39,168 bases of DNA from Betaproteobacteria bacterium (GCA_947378095.1 CANCIL010000007.1:1-39168), one strand, 5' to 3'. Shown: positions 28,927-38,778, counted from the stretch's first letter. The notes: generated by a model not told the origin, from the sequence alone. A program made the numbers and translations.

Positions 28927-29352
28927 TTAACGATTGAAAACATTCATGCCAGGGAAGAAGAAAGCAACTTCCACAGCAGCTGTTTCAGGAGCGTCAGAAC
29001 CATGAACTGCATTAGCATCAATGCTGTCAGCAAAATCAGCACGAATAGTGCCCTTGTCTGCCTTCTTAGGATCAGTTGCACCCATCAAATCGCGGTTTTT
29101 AGCAATAGCGCCTTCGCCTTGCAAAACTTGAATCATGACTGGACCAGAAATCATGAAGCTCACCAAATCCTTAAAGAAAGGACGGGCTGCATGAACAGCA
29201 TAGAACTGCTCTGCTTCTGATTGTGAAAGATGCGCCATTTTGGACGCGATAATCTTCAAACCAGCAGATTCAAAACGGTCATGGATTTTGCCGATGACGT
29301 TTTTAGCGACAGCATCAGGTTTGATAATAGATAGGGTGCGTTCAATTGCCAT
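28927..29352 (-). CDS. ndk: Nucleoside diphosphate kinase
   Basis: A 141-residue enzyme of standard length that equilibrates NTPs and dNTPs through a phosphohistidine. It begins [21 protein letters not shown]. The phosphate-accepting His117 is in [28 protein letters not shown] and [17 protein letters not shown] are family blocks. It is the first gene of the long minus-strand block and has a promoter with a TATAAT box about 95 bases upstream. Confidence 0.98.
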   Translation of the reverse strand: MAIERTLSIIKPDAVAKNVIGKIHDRFESAGLKIIASKMAHLSQSEAEQFYAVHAARPFFKDLVSFMISGPVMIQVLQGEGAIAKNRDLMGATDPKKADKGTIRADFADSIDANAVHGSDAPETAAVEVAFFFPGMNVFNR

Positions 29353-29445
29353 TCAAGACTCCAATAGTGATTTCAAAGATATTTGTGAAATAAGCCCAAA
29401 ACCAGGTTTTAGACTACAAACCCCGCCTATCTCAACGACCCCCGA

Positions 29446-29451
29446 ATTATA
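29446..29451 (-). promoter_or_regulatory. Probable -10 box of the ndk promoter
   Basis: On the minus strand a perfect TATAAT lies 94-99 bases before the ndk ATG. No good TTGACA-like -35 is seen 17 bases upstream, so it may depend on an activator or be a weak match. It faces the promoter of the divergent BI-1-like gene. Confidence 0.4.
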
Positions 29452-29546
29452 CATTGCCTGACCGTATTTACCCCTATATGAGTAGGGCTAAGCTATTGAA
29501 TTTACAGGGCATAACCCTATGATTTGTAGTCTTTTAATAGGGGGGC

Positions 29547-29573
29547 TTGAAATTCACCCATTTTGTCTATACT
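29547..29573 (+). promoter_or_regulatory. Probable promoter of the BI-1-like gene
   Basis: TTGAAA (29547-29552) and TATACT (29568-29573) resemble sigma-70 -35 and -10 boxes. The 15-base spacing is two bases short of ideal. It lies about 55 bases before the gene's ATG, in the 275-base gap between the divergent ndk and BI-1-like genes. That gap holds no other gene I can see. Confidence 0.4.
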
Positions 29574-29627
29574 TAGTGTCAACAGCCCTTCATGGGCTCT
29601 TGTAATAACGATAAAGAAGGAGTCAAT

Positions 29628-30329
29628 ATGAGTGATTTGAACTCTTACGGCTTTGGGCAAACAAGCTCAATCAGCACTATTCAGATTCGCAACCGCGTCC
29701 TGCGTAATACCTATGCCCTTTTGGCGCTATCGATGGTTCCAACCGTCATTGGCGCATGGCTTGGCATTGCGATGGGCTTCAACTTCATGGCACAAAGTCC
29801 ATTCCTAGGATTCGTGGTCTTTATGGCAGTAGCCTTTGGCTTCTTCTGGGCTATTGAGAAAAACAAAGACACCGGCCTCGGAGTGCTCCTCCTGCTGGGC
29901 TTCACCTTCTTTATGGGCTTAATGCTATCCCGTTTAGTTGGCTACACCCTGAACAGCTACAGCAATGGCGCTGCATTAGTCATGCTCTCATTCGGCGGTA
30001 CAGCAGCGATTTTTGCCACTATGGCAACTATTGCTACCGTTAGCAAGAGTGATTTTTCCGGAATGGGCAAATGGTTAATGGTCGGAGTGCTGCTCCTGAT
30101 CGTTGCCTCCTTAGCTAACATCTGGTTGCAACTCCCTGCTTTGATGCTCACAGTCATGGTTTTGGCTATTGCGATCTTCTCTGCCTTCATCCTAGTCGAT
30201 GTGCAGCGTGTGGTTCATGGTGGCGAAACCAACTACATCATGGCAACGCTTGCGATCTACTTAGATGTGTACAACGTCTTTACCAACCTACTCGCCCTCT
30301 TAGGCATCTTTGGCGGCAATAAAGAGTAA
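29628..30329 (+). CDS. BAX inhibitor-1 (YccA/YbhL) family membrane protein
   Basis: A 233-residue inner-membrane protein with seven hydrophobic segments. The ATG at 29628 is preceded by AAGAAGGAG and gives the usual start MSDLNSYGFGQTSSISTIQI; the frame is open to 29592 but the earlier part is leader. Family marks are NRVLRNTYALLALSMVPTV near the N-terminus, FGGTAAIF, and the C-terminal ILVDVQRVVHGGETNYIMAT with its Asp pair, followed by LAIYLDVYNVFTNLLALLGI. YccA in E. coli binds and modulates FtsH; the family may also leak Ca2+. An FtsH link fits with hflKC in this window but is inference. Confidence 0.93.
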   Translation: MSDLNSYGFGQTSSISTIQIRNRVLRNTYALLALSMVPTVIGAWLGIAMGFNFMAQSPFLGFVVFMAVAFGFFWAIEKNKDTGLGVLLLLGFTFFMGLMLSRLVGYTLNSYSNGAALVMLSFGGTAAIFATMATIATVSKSDFSGMGKWLMVGVLLLIVASLANIWLQLPALMLTVMVLAIAIFSAFILVDVQRVVHGGETNYIMATLAIYLDVYNVFTNLLALLGIFGGNKE

Positions 30330-30360
30330 TTAGTATTCGTTGTAGTTAGATTCAAGAACA

Positions 30361-30384
30361 AAAGGCGCCTAAGGCGCCTTTTTT
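30361..30384. terminator. Bidirectional rho-independent terminator
   Basis: AAAGGCGCC (30361-30369), TAA loop, GGCGCCTTT (30373-30381) is a perfect GC-rich stem followed by a T-run on the plus strand and by TTTTG-type sequence on the minus strand. It separates the converging BI-1-like gene and the small secreted-protein gene. Confidence 0.85.
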
Positions 30385-30414
30385 CTTAACCGTTTTTTCT
30401 TTTTGTCTTAGCTT

Positions 30415-30834
30415 TTACGGCTTGGCAGTCAAGTCGTCACACCATGCGTAATAAGTATTAATCCATTGACCAAAGGGTCCTTCGTTCACTCGGCCTGAAC
30501 CACAGCCCACTAACTTATTACCAACGATGTCATAAGTTCCTGAGCCACCTTTGTAGGCAATTTGTAACTTCTTGCCATCAGGAGAGATGGTGCCGATTTC
30601 ATAAGCCTTGTAGTTGGGATTCTGATATGTGAACTCAACATGAGGTCCATCTTGTTTAATGATCGTTAATGTTGCAGCTACATTTTGAGTTTGTGTCTTC
30701 GGATTCTTCTTGGAGGCATTGATTGAAGTTTCGCTGGTATTGCCGGTATAAACTTTTGCTAAGCTTGGGATCCCTTGCGCATTTACAAGGACGCTGATCC
30801 CTAGACCAAGCGTGAGGCCAATAATTGATTTCAT
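30415..30834 (-). CDS. Small secreted protein of unknown function
   Basis: A 139-residue protein from the ATG at 30834; the frame is open to 30882 but the extra residues spoil the signal peptide. The Sec signal peptide MKSIIGLTLGLGISVLVNA is cut near Ala19-Gln20. The mature part is rich in Lys, Thr and beta-strand pattern (AATLTIIKQDGPHVEFTYQN; KLQIAYKGGSGTYDIVGNKL). It has two cysteines (VGCGSGR and YAWCDD) that could form a disulfide in the periplasm. It resembles small lipocalin-like or META-like domains in strand pattern only; I cannot assign a family. It is monocistronic, with a terminator after it. Confidence 0.8.
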   Translation of the reverse strand: MKSIIGLTLGLGISVLVNAQGIPSLAKVYTGNTSETSINASKKNPKTQTQNVAATLTIIKQDGPHVEFTYQNPNYKAYEIGTISPDGKKLQIAYKGGSGTYDIVGNKLVGCGSGRVNEGPFGQWINTYYAWCDDLTAKP

Positions 30835-30913
30835 GAAAACCCTTTGTGTGAAATTAAAAAAGCTACAGACGATTTTTATCACACAACGGCTTTAATGCTA
30901 GTGTCTTATTGAG

Positions 30914-30994
30914 TTAAGTTGCAACAAACATACTCACGGCATAAGACAAGGCAAACAAAATCAGAATGATTGCAAAGCTATCCGAGGCTTTCAT
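30914..30994 (-). CDS. 26-residue single-span membrane peptide
   Basis: An ATG at 30994 follows GGAGGG at 7-base spacing (CCACTAGGAGGGTGTTATG on the minus strand), the best ribosome binding site in the window. The frame encodes MKASDS, then one hydrophobic helix (FAIILILFALSYAVSMFV), then AT and TAA. It is too short for ordinary gene finders. A stable hairpin lies just upstream (31015-31052). Small one-helix proteins of this kind often stabilise membrane complexes or transporters (as CydX or KdpF do), but no partner is identifiable. It lies about 80 bases before the small secreted-protein gene on the same strand. Confidence 0.6.
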   Translation of the reverse strand: MKASDSFAIILILFALSYAVSMFVAT

Positions 30995-31014
30995 AACACC
31001 CTCCTAGTGGGGAA

Positions 31015-31052
31015 TTGAAGCTGAGTCGGCATCACTTTGCCGACAAGCTCAA
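31015..31052 (-). promoter_or_regulatory. Leader hairpin before the 26-residue peptide gene
   Basis: TTGAAGCTGAGTCGGCA (31015-31031) and TGCCGACAAGCTCAA (31038-31052) form a long stem with a perfect inner GTCGGCA/TGCCGAC core and a 6-base loop. It ends about 10 bases before the GGAGGG site of the 26-residue gene. On the minus strand it would lie in the 5' untranslated RNA. It has no T-run, so a role in RNA stability or translation is more likely than termination. Confidence 0.5.
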
Positions 31053-31111
31053 TGTATGCCTATAGAAGACCTTGGCTAGGATGGACTGCACCGCATTCAG
31101 GCAATCTCATG

Positions 31112-31140
31112 GAATTAGCACTAATGAAGTGCATTAATTC
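31112..31140. repeat. Inverted repeat after rlmD
   Basis: GAATTAGCACT (31112-31122) and AGTGCATTAATTC (31128-31140) pair with a two-base bulge around AATGA. It lies 13 bases past the rlmD stop. There is no T-run on either strand, so it is either a weak terminator or a protein-binding dyad in the promoter area of the 26-residue gene. Confidence 0.4.
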
Positions 31141-31152
31141 AAGGACTTAGCC

Positions 31153-32601
31153 TTAATTGAGCAGAGAAACGGGTTTCATCCGATCAAATACAGCCATGGA
31201 TTCTACGTGCGAGGTGTGGGGAAACATATTGACAATGCCTGCAGAGCTGAGAACATAGCCGGCCTGATGACACAAAATCTCCGCATCACGTGCCAAGGTT
31301 TTAGGATTACAGGAAACATAGACAATGCGCTCAGGCAACAACTCACTTGACTGCGTATGAAGATCTGCAAGCGCCTTACAAATTTCCATTGCGCCCTCGC
31401 GCGGGGGATCCATTAGCCAACGCTCTGCCCTACCCCAAGAGGCAATCGTTTCAGTACCCACCAAGAAAAGATCACTTTGCATAAAGGATGCTTTATCCGC
31501 CAGGTCATTGTGCTGAGCATTTTCTTGTGCACGTGTAGTCAGACTAGCTAAACCCTCAATGCCTAATACTTGTTTTGCTTTTCTTGCCAAGGGCAAAGTG
31601 AAGTTTCCAATACCGCAAAAGAGATCGAGCACGCGATCCGTATCTTTGATTTCCAAAAGCCGAATCGCCCTACTCACTAAACTGCGATTCATCATGTGAT
31701 TTACTTGCGTGAAATCAGCCGGCTTAAATGGCATTTCGATTTCAAATTCAGGCAAGCGATAACAAAGCTTGCCAGTCTCTGGATAAAACGGGGCTACGGT
31801 TTCAATTCCTTTGGGTTGTAACCAAATCCATACTTGATGCTCATCTGCAAAGTCACGAAGTAACTGCTCATCAGCGCTGGTAAGTGGCTTTAGATTCCGA
31901 AAGACCAATGCCGTTACGGGCTTGTTTTTCTTCGGATCATCCGACAGTGGATCTTCTGGCTCGCCAACCGCCACTTCAATTTGCGGCATACGGTCAACAA
32001 TTGAGAGCCCCATGACCAGCTGGCGCATTTTAGGAAGCAGATTAGAGACATGTTTTGGCAAGATCTCGCATGCAGTCATATCGGCTACATAAGAACTCTT
32101 GCCTTCATGAAATCCAATGAGGACAGTGCCTTTTTTGATGGAGCGATTCACTGCACTTAAGCGTGCGCGATGGCGATACTCCCAAGCTGGGCCACCCATG
32201 GGTCTGAGTATTTCTTGAGGTTTGAGTTTGGCGATATGCTGTAAATCATCTTCTAGGACGCGTTGCTTCATCGCAACTTGCGCCCGAATATCTAAGTGCT
32301 GCATTGTGCAGCCACCACAAACGCCAAATGCCTTGCATTTAGGCTGCGCCCTAAACACTGCTGGCTTAATGATGTCTAAGACCTTGGCTTTGCTAAAGCG
32401 GGCCTTATCTTGGGTAATGATGTAGGTCACTCGCTCTGTAGGCAGGGCGCCTTGAATAAAAACGACTTTGCCACTTTGTCCTTGCGCTGCCTCTTCTTCG
32501 CTTGGCTGTAGACGGGCTATACCTTGGGCATCGAGATCGAGTGATTCAACTTGTACCGCTTCAGTCACCACAATACTGACTGGTTTCTGCCCTCTACGCA
32601 T
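31153..32601 (-). CDS. rlmD: 23S rRNA (uracil-1939-C5) methyltransferase RlmD
   Basis: A 482-residue protein. An N-terminal TRAM domain (about 12-75, VESLDLDAQGIARLQ) precedes the 4Fe-4S motif CKAFGVCGGC (Cys89, Cys95, Cys98), with a fourth Cys in MTACEIL. The SAM-binding methyltransferase domain has VLDLFCGIGNFTLPLAR and ends with DPPREGA, then YVSCNPKTLARD, which holds the catalytic Cys. A FxQVN block (FTQVNHMMN) is also present. The ATG overlaps the exonuclease stop by 8 bases, so the two are co-translated. Confidence 0.95.
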   Translation of the reverse strand: MRRGQKPVSIVVTEAVQVESLDLDAQGIARLQPSEEEAAQGQSGKVVFIQGALPTERVTYIITQDKARFSKAKVLDIIKPAVFRAQPKCKAFGVCGGCTMQHLDIRAQVAMKQRVLEDDLQHIAKLKPQEILRPMGGPAWEYRHRARLSAVNRSIKKGTVLIGFHEGKSSYVADMTACEILPKHVSNLLPKMRQLVMGLSIVDRMPQIEVAVGEPEDPLSDDPKKNKPVTALVFRNLKPLTSADEQLLRDFADEHQVWIWLQPKGIETVAPFYPETGKLCYRLPEFEIEMPFKPADFTQVNHMMNRSLVSRAIRLLEIKDTDRVLDLFCGIGNFTLPLARKAKQVLGIEGLASLTTRAQENAQHNDLADKASFMQSDLFLVGTETIASWGRAERWLMDPPREGAMEICKALADLHTQSSELLPERIVYVSCNPKTLARDAEILCHQAGYVLSSAGIVNMFPHTSHVESMAVFDRMKPVSLLN

Positions 32602-33415
32602 CCGCAGAGAAACCTAGGAGATATTCTTGCCATTGACCACCGTTTGGCTCTTTGGCTTCTTTCTCAAGATAGGCTTTTACAAAAGCAATTTCTTCTTGAT
32701 ACTCTTCTAAAGAAAAGCCGCCGCGCAATAATTGAAAGCGGCAATACATCAGATAGGTATTGACCACATCCGTCTCACAATAGCGACGAATGTCATTAAT
32801 CTTGCCCTCTTGGTATGCGGGCCAGACCTGACTACCATCCATACCCATCTTGCCCGGAAAGCCACAGAGCTTAGCCAGACCATCTAGTGGTGCATTGGCT
32901 CTGCCATTAAATTTTGCTAAGAGATCCATCATATCGAGATGGCGCATGTGATAACGACTGATGTAGTTATTCCACTTAAAGTCGCGACTATCAGCCTCTT
33001 GACTATCGCCCATCTCCCAGTAGCGCGGCGCCTGAATATGATTTGCTAAGGCGCGGTAGTGTAAGACTGGTAAGTCAAAGCCACTGCCATTCCAAGAAAC
33101 TAACTGGGGTGTATATTTTTCGATCAAATCAAAGAAGGCTTGCACTAAGACTTTTTCATCATCTTGCGGCGTGCCTAGCGTACCCACCTTAATTTGCGGC
33201 GTACCCTCTTTAGTGGTTCTGCGAATGACACAGGAAATAGCCACAATTTTTTGCAAATAGAGCGGCAGAAATTCACTTCCTGTTTTGGCGGCACGCTCTG
33301 CCATTGCGCTTGCTGCAACCTCTGCATCACTCATAGTAGCGGGATAGTCTTCTAGACGACGCAGGCCAGCCACGTCTGGAATGGTCTCAATGTCAAAGAC
33401 GAGCACTGTGGCCAT
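32594..33415 (-). CDS. Predicted 3'-5' exonuclease, PolB-like
   Basis: A 273-residue DEDD-type nuclease. Exo I is VFDIETIPD (Asp8, Glu10), Exo II is WNGSGFDLPVL (Asn and Asp), and Exo III is YCETDVVNTYLMYCRF. This is the pattern of the family related to the proofreading domain of DNA polymerase B (PF10108-like). It lacks polymerase or helicase domains. The role is unknown; DNA repair or RNA processing is possible. It lies between nlpD (5 bases) and rlmD (overlap) on the same strand. Confidence 0.9.
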   Translation of the reverse strand: MATVLVFDIETIPDVAGLRRLEDYPATMSDAEVAASAMAERAAKTGSEFLPLYLQKIVAISCVIRRTTKEGTPQIKVGTLGTPQDDEKVLVQAFFDLIEKYTPQLVSWNGSGFDLPVLHYRALANHIQAPRYWEMGDSQEADSRDFKWNNYISRYHMRHLDMMDLLAKFNGRANAPLDGLAKLCGFPGKMGMDGSQVWPAYQEGKINDIRRYCETDVVNTYLMYCRFQLLRGGFSLEEYQEEIAFVKAYLEKEAKEPNGGQWQEYLLGFSADA

Positions 33416-33420
33416 AAGAC

Positions 33421-34224
33421 TTACTGCAAGTAAGGTGTTGGATTGACTGGCTTACCGTTTACACGCAGTTCAAAGTGTAATTTTGGCGAATTGGTATCGG
33501 TATCGCCCATCTCAGCAATCTTTTGCCCCTTACGCACGTTATCACCCTCTTTGACTAAGAGCTTGCTGTTGTGAGCGTAGGCCGTAAGATAAGTATTGTC
33601 ATGCTTGATGATGACGAGATTGCCATAACCTCTCAAACTATTGCCAGCGTAAACGACATTGCCATCAGAAGCGGCTTGAACTGCTTCACCTACTTTTCCA
33701 GCAATATCAATTCCTTTGTTCTTATCACTGAACTCTTCAGTAACTTTGCCCTTTGCTGGCCAAGATAAACGAATGCCTGGTTCAGCAACCACTTCTGCTT
33801 TGGTAGTTGGGGTCTTTGGTGTATCGGCTTTTGCACTATCAGTCTTTTCTGGAGCAACAGGCTTCACTTCTAAAGGTTTACTAGCCTTAGCACTTGCTGG
33901 TGGTTTCACCAAAATCAAGTCACCTACTTCAATGACGTTCGGATTGAAGTTCGGATTAGCAGCGCTATTCCACTGAGCAACATCTCGTGGCGCTTGACCG
34001 TTATCGAGCGCAATACGCGCTAAGGTATCGCCCCGTTTCACACGATAGTAGCCAGGAGGCGTCGGCTCAGAAGAGCTGCTAGATCCAACACTGCGATCAG
34101 TGACGCTAGCAGGCTTAGTGCGAGGACTAGTACAGCCAACTGTTAGAGCCATTACAGCGCATAACAGGATTAAGAAAGAGGTTTTGCTAACAAAAATAGG
34201 CATAAGCGGAAATGGGTGTTTCAT
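33421..34224 (-). CDS. nlpD: NlpD-like LysM/M23 lipoprotein
   Basis: A 267-residue protein with a lipoprotein-type signal ([10 protein letters not shown], then LTVGC at Cys31). One LysM domain (about 58-105, [18 protein letters not shown]) is followed by a Pro/Lys/Thr-rich linker and a C-terminal M23 (LytM) domain. The first metal His is replaced (NKGIDIAG instead of HxGIDI), while LHFELR is kept, so it is a degenerate M23 domain, as in NlpD. NlpD-type proteins activate septal amidases rather than cut peptidoglycan. The start overlaps the pcm stop by 4 bases. The expected rpoS downstream is replaced by the exonuclease gene. Confidence 0.93.
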   Translation of the reverse strand: MKHPFPLMPIFVSKTSFLILLCAVMALTVGCTSPRTKPASVTDRSVGSSSSSEPTPPGYYRVKRGDTLARIALDNGQAPRDVAQWNSAANPNFNPNVIEVGDLILVKPPASAKASKPLEVKPVAPEKTDSAKADTPKTPTTKAEVVAEPGIRLSWPAKGKVTEEFSDKNKGIDIAGKVGEAVQAASDGNVVYAGNSLRGYGNLVIIKHDNTYLTAYAHNSKLLVKEGDNVRKGQKIAEMGDTDTNSPKLHFELRVNGKPVNPTPYLQ

Positions 34225-34889
34225 ACTACCCCTGATTGTAAGGGGACAAAAAAGACCTCGTCCAGTACAGTTCTTTGGTAGCGCTGGGAGCTCATTCTTT
34301 CTACGAGAACTAACTGCTGCTCTTTTTCATTTCTAGCAACCGGGGCAATCAATCGCCCACCAATGGCTAATTGATCTAATAAAGCGTCTGGAATACCTAA
34401 ACCCGCTGCAGCCAGAATGATGCCGTCAAAAGGAGCTGCCTGCGGTAGCCCTAAAATGCCATCACCGTAAATTAAACGCAGATTATTAATCCGAAATGGC
34501 CGTAATTTGGCGCGTGCCATATCGTGCAGTGGACGAATACGTTCAATCGAATAAACCTCTTCAGCCAGCAAACTCAACACTGCTGCTTGATATCCGCAGC
34601 CAGTACCAATTTCTAGAACCTTACCTAATGGTTGTCTAGGCTTATGCAGCAACTCAATCATGCGCGCTACGACCGATGGTTTAGAGATAGTTTGTTGATG
34701 ACCAATCGGCAGGGCTGAATCTTCATAAGCTTGAGCATGCAAGCCTGCGTCCATGAATGCATGGCGCGGCACAGTTGCAAGCGCTTCTAAAGTTTTGCCA
34801 TGCTTAACACCACCAGCATGCACTTTGGCTGCTAGTGCCTGACGGTAAGCTGCAAAACGTTCTGTTGGAGCCTTCAACCGCGATCCCAA
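34221..34889 (-). CDS. pcm: Protein-L-isoaspartate O-methyltransferase
   Basis: About 222 residues. It repairs isoaspartyl damage in proteins with SAM. The PCMT block [14 protein letters not shown], the SAM motif [33 protein letters not shown] and [20 protein letters not shown] are visible. The start is uncertain. A TTG at 34889 overlaps surE by 16 bases, and a second TTG at 34877 overlaps the surE stop as TTGA, a common coupling form. No ATG is available near either. The surE-pcm-nlpD order is conserved in proteobacteria. Confidence 0.93.
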   Translation of the reverse strand: MGSRLKAPTERFAAYRQALAAKVHAGGVKHGKTLEALATVPRHAFMDAGLHAQAYEDSALPIGHQQTISKPSVVARMIELLHKPRQPLGKVLEIGTGCGYQAAVLSLLAEEVYSIERIRPLHDMARAKLRPFRINNLRLIYGDGILGLPQAAPFDGIILAAAGLGIPDALLDQLAIGGRLIAPVARNEKEQQLVLVERMSSQRYQRTVLDEVFFVPLQSGVV

Positions 34890-35677
34890 CCATTCGCACG
34901 CATCGCCGCTAGGCGAGCATGATGCGAGAGATCCAATTGCATTGGTGTAATAGAGATGCAGCCATCAGCGATCGCATGAAAGTCTGTACCTTCTGAATTG
35001 TCTTTGACATCTCCTGCCGCACCAATCCAATAAATCTTTTCACCACGAGGACTATCTTGAACTACCACCGGTTGCGAATGATGGCGATTACCTAAGCGAG
35101 TCACGCGCCAGCGATACAAGTCTGTATAAGGACGATTAGGAATATTGACATTTAATAAAGTGGCAATACCATCCTGGCGAGCCAATTGTGGGCTAGCTAA
35201 ATTCGAGACCAGCATTTGGGCTACAACATCATGAGCCGCTTTGGCAGCATCGTCGATACGATTCCAACCACGATCGATTTGTGAAAATGCAATTCCAGGG
35301 ACGCCAAACATGACACCTTCAACAGCGGCCGCCACGGTACCTGAATACAGAACATCTTCGCCCATGTTCTCTCCCTGATTAATGCCAGAGATCACTAAGT
35401 CTGGTTCTTGCTCCAGGAAGCCAGTCATGGCTACATGGACACAATCCGTTGGTGTGCCATTGATAAAGAAAAAGCCATCACGCTCTCCACCAGCGACTCG
35501 ATGAATCGATAGTGGTCTAGAGAGTGTTAAAGAGTTCGATGCGCCACTATGATTTTGCTCAGGCGCAATAACAGTAATACGGCCTAAGGGACGAACGGCA
35601 CTCACTAAGGCAAGTAAGCCAGGAGCAAGATAGCCGTCATCGTTAGAAACCAAAATATGGGGCTGATGCAGGCTCAT
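34874..35677 (-). CDS. surE: 5'/3'-nucleotidase SurE
   Basis: A 267-residue metal-dependent phosphatase acting on nucleoside monophosphates and short polyphosphates. [14 protein letters not shown] gives the metal pair Asp13-Asp14, [14 protein letters not shown] holds the conserved Ser/Asn, and [12 protein letters not shown] and [24 protein letters not shown] are signature blocks. It is linked to survival in stationary phase and usually lies with pcm, nlpD and rpoS. It starts 23 bases after the metal-efflux gene and may be read from the same transcript. Confidence 0.97.
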   Translation of the reverse strand: MSLHQPHILVSNDDGYLAPGLLALVSAVRPLGRITVIAPEQNHSGASNSLTLSRPLSIHRVAGGERDGFFFINGTPTDCVHVAMTGFLEQEPDLVISGINQGENMGEDVLYSGTVAAAVEGVMFGVPGIAFSQIDRGWNRIDDAAKAAHDVVAQMLVSNLASPQLARQDGIATLLNVNIPNRPYTDLYRWRVTRLGNRHHSQPVVVQDSPRGEKIYWIGAAGDVKDNSEGTDFHAIADGCISITPMQLDLSHHARLAAMRANGWDRG

Positions 35678-35700
35678 GACTAAAGTACGCTTTCGATGAA

Positions 35701-38700
35701 TTAGATATTACTTGCTGGAGTTAATGCACGACCTCTAAACCAGCCGTAAATCACCGGCAATACCAAGAGCGTCAAAATTGTTGTAGTTACCATGCCGCCC
35801 ACAATCACAAGCGCCAATGGACGCTGCGCTTCCGAACCAATCGAATGTGACAAAGCAGCAGGCAATAGGCCTAATCCAGAAAGCATCGCCGTCATGAGTA
35901 CGGGACGAACACGCAAGGCGGCACCTTCTACCATGACGTCTTTCATCTGACTATGCTCAGCAGCTGTGGTCTTATTGATAAAGGAAATCAGGATGACCCC
36001 ATCCTGAATCGCAATACCAAAGAGCGATAAGAATCCAAAGAAAGCGGAAATGCTTAAAGTCTCGCCTGCTAAATGCAAAGCAATGACTCCACCGATTGCA
36101 GCAAACGGCACATTGATCATCACAATAAAGGCATCGCGGAAGTTACCAAAGGCACTGACTAGCAATAGGAAAATGCCCATCAATGCCAAAGGCACGATTA
36201 GCATCAGCTTTTTCTGCGCTTGCTTCATTTGGTTAAACTGACCATCCCAGCTAATCGAATAGTTTGGCGGCAAAGTAATATTTTTCTCCACCAAGAATTG
36301 CGCATCCTCAACAGCACTTCCCAAATCGCGATTACGGACGCTAAATTTAATCGCAATGTAACGCTTACCAGCTTCACGATAAATAAAGAATGGGCCATCC
36401 GTTAATTGGACTGTCGCAACCATCGATAATGGAATCGCCTTGCCATCAGGTGAATCAACCAATAAGCGGCTGATATCAGCCACATCATTGCGACTTCCTT
36501 CATTTAAGCGGATAGCAATACCGAAAGTCTTTTCATCTTCAAGCAGGCTGGTAACAGCAGTGCCGCCGATCGCATTAGCCACCAACGTTTGGATATCGTT
36601 CACATTGATACCGTAGCGAGCAGCGCGATCACGATCAATTTGAATATTTAAGGTAGGCTGGCCCAACTCTTTCAGAATACCTTCGTCTGCAACACCCCGA
36701 ACTTTTTTAAGCTGATCAATTACCTCATGGGCTTTTTGATCTAGCACCTCAAGATCAGTACCGTAAATCTTGACGGAGTTTTCGCCCTTCACACCTGAGA
36801 GCGCTTCATTGACGTTATCTTGAATATATTGCGAGAAGCTATACGTAATACCAGGAATCTTGTTTAACTCAGTTTCAAGATTACTAATGAGGTCTTTCTT
36901 AGTTGAGCCAGACGGCATCTTATCTGGGCTCTTCAGATAGAGGCCGTATTCTTGGTTAAACACACCCGTTGAATCAGTACCATCATCAGGCCGTCCAATT
37001 TGAACAGCAACCTTATCGATTTCAGGTTGCTTCATAAAGGTTTCGCGTAGTTGATCAGCAACTTTCACGGAGTAATCAAGATCTACCGTATTAGGCAAGG
37101 TAACGCGTAACCAAATATTGTTTTCTTCCAATGTTGGTAAGAATGCCGTTCCCAAGCGAGTCATGCTTAATAGCGTCAAGCCAAGAACAAACACCGCGAC
37201 TGCAAAAACGGTTAATGGACGATCCATCCATCTTCTAAGCAATGGTTTATAGCTATTTAAGATCTTCGTAATAAATGCAGGTGGCTTATGCGCTAGATTT
37301 TCACCAAACACTAAAGACACCATTGCTGGCAAGAAGGTCAGACTTAAGACCATCGCAGCAATCAAGGCGAAGCCCATCGTGAAGGCCATTGGTTTAAAGA
37401 TAATGCCTTCGACACCACCCATAAAGAACAATGGCGAATAAGCCACGATGATGATGCCGGTTGAATAAATCATGGCGCGCTGGACTTCACTGGTAGCCAG
37501 CACAATACTTTGGTTCAGTCGCTTACCGCCCTCCTCCAGATGACGCATGACGTTCTCCGTCAAGATCACTGCAGAGTCCACGATCACACCAAAGTCAATT
37601 GCCCCGAGAGAAATCAAATTGGCTGGAACGCTCCATAAGTGCATCTGAATAAAGGAAACGCAAAGTGCTAATGGAATCACAGCAGCTACTACTGCCGCTG
37701 CACGCAGATTACCTAAGAAGAAAAACAGCACTCCAAGAACTAAAGAGATTCCAAAAAAGAGTGTGTGTTTGACGGTGCCAATCGTGATGTCCAACAAGAC
37801 TTGGCGATCATAAAAAGGCTTGACCTCAATACCAGGAGGCAGGACATGCTTATTAATATTGTTGACCGTATTGTGGACGCGCGCTAAGACCTCTGTTGCA
37901 TTCTCACCGCGACGCAGATACACAATACCCTCAACCGAATCAGGATTTTCATTAAATTGGAACATCCCTAAACGTGGCGCATTCCCAATTTCTACTCTGG
38001 CAACATCGCCAACCCGAATAGGTACACCATTATTTAAGGCGATGACGACTTGCTTGATGTCTTCGATATTCTTTAAGAGGCCAACGCCTCGCACTACAAA
38101 CTGTTGCTCACCGCTAGGTAATAGTCCGCCACCCGTATTGCTATTCGCGCTCGTTAAAGCAGCAATCATTTGATTGACTGTGACACCTTTGGCCTGAAGA
38201 CTCTCCGGGCTAACGATAACTTGATATTGACGAACCTTGCCGCCAAATGAGGAAACATCCGCTACACCGGGGGTTTGCTTGAGCTCTTTATAGATCTCAT
38301 AGTTTTGCAAAGTCTTTAACTGAGTAGAGGAAGCGTAATCAGAACGCACTTCATAGCGCATGATCTCGCCAGTTGCATCTGAGTCTGGGCTAATGCTGGA
38401 ATTTACTCCAGGTGGAAAATCTACCTTACCCAAATTAGTAATAAAAATTTGACGCGCTTTAAATGGATCGGTGGTGTCATTAAATTTAAGCGTAACTACT
38501 GATAAGCCAAATAAAGATACCGAACGAAAAGCTTGTAGACCCGGAATACCTGCTAGCGCATTCTCAACAGGAATCGTGACTTGCTGCTCTACCTCCGTTG
38601 TACTCCGACCAGGCCATTGTGAAATTGCCTGAATAGTTAAAGGAGCAACTCCTGGATAAGGCTGAATCGGTAGTTTGCTAAGGCTAAACATACCCAAGCC

Positions 38701-38778
38701 AAGCAATACGATTGAAGCAAAAATGACAAGCACGCGCTTCTCAACGACCCCTCGAATAAAGGAGGTGAAAATGCTCAC
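35701..38778 (-). CDS. Heavy-metal RND efflux pump (CzcA/CusA family)
   Basis: A 1025-residue inner-membrane trimeric pump of HME-RND type with 12 membrane segments and two large periplasmic loops. The TM4 motif [17 protein letters not shown] (394-410) has Asp395, Asp401 and Glu408, the proton-relay pattern of divalent-cation HME pumps (Czc/Cnr-like). The start [20 protein letters not shown] and [10 protein letters not shown] are family-typical. Cargo cannot be told with certainty: divalent Co/Zn/Cd/Ni is favoured by the motif. The start is a GTG directly behind the stop of the membrane fusion gene. An outer-membrane channel gene, if linked, lies outside the window. Confidence 0.94.
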   Translation of the reverse strand: MSIFTSFIRGVVEKRVLVIFASIVLLGLGMFSLSKLPIQPYPGVAPLTIQAISQWPGRSTTEVEQQVTIPVENALAGIPGLQAFRSVSLFGLSVVTLKFNDTTDPFKARQIFITNLGKVDFPPGVNSSISPDSDATGEIMRYEVRSDYASSTQLKTLQNYEIYKELKQTPGVADVSSFGGKVRQYQVIVSPESLQAKGVTVNQMIAALTSANSNTGGGLLPSGEQQFVVRGVGLLKNIEDIKQVVIALNNGVPIRVGDVARVEIGNAPRLGMFQFNENPDSVEGIVYLRRGENATEVLARVHNTVNNINKHVLPPGIEVKPFYDRQVLLDITIGTVKHTLFFGISLVLGVLFFFLGNLRAAAVVAAVIPLALCVSFIQMHLWSVPANLISLGAIDFGVIVDSAVILTENVMRHLEEGGKRLNQSIVLATSEVQRAMIYSTGIIIVAYSPLFFMGGVEGIIFKPMAFTMGFALIAAMVLSLTFLPAMVSLVFGENLAHKPPAFITKILNSYKPLLRRWMDRPLTVFAVAVFVLGLTLLSMTRLGTAFLPTLEENNIWLRVTLPNTVDLDYSVKVADQLRETFMKQPEIDKVAVQIGRPDDGTDSTGVFNQEYGLYLKSPDKMPSGSTKKDLISNLETELNKIPGITYSFSQYIQDNVNEALSGVKGENSVKIYGTDLEVLDQKAHEVIDQLKKVRGVADEGILKELGQPTLNIQIDRDRAARYGINVNDIQTLVANAIGGTAVTSLLEDEKTFGIAIRLNEGSRNDVADISRLLVDSPDGKAIPLSMVATVQLTDGPFFIYREAGKRYIAIKFSVRNRDLGSAVEDAQFLVEKNITLPPNYSISWDGQFNQMKQAQKKLMLIVPLALMGIFLLLVSAFGNFRDAFIVMINVPFAAIGGVIALHLAGETLSISAFFGFLSLFGIAIQDGVILISFINKTTAAEHSQMKDVMVEGAALRVRPVLMTAMLSGLGLLPAALSHSIGSEAQRPLALVIVGGMVTTTILTLLVLPVIYGWFRGRALTPASNI

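Noticed and set aside
29547-29560. Heat-shock (sigma-32) promoter, from CTTGAAA and CCCAT
   Set aside because: The two elements are only a few bases apart, far too close for a sigma-32 promoter.
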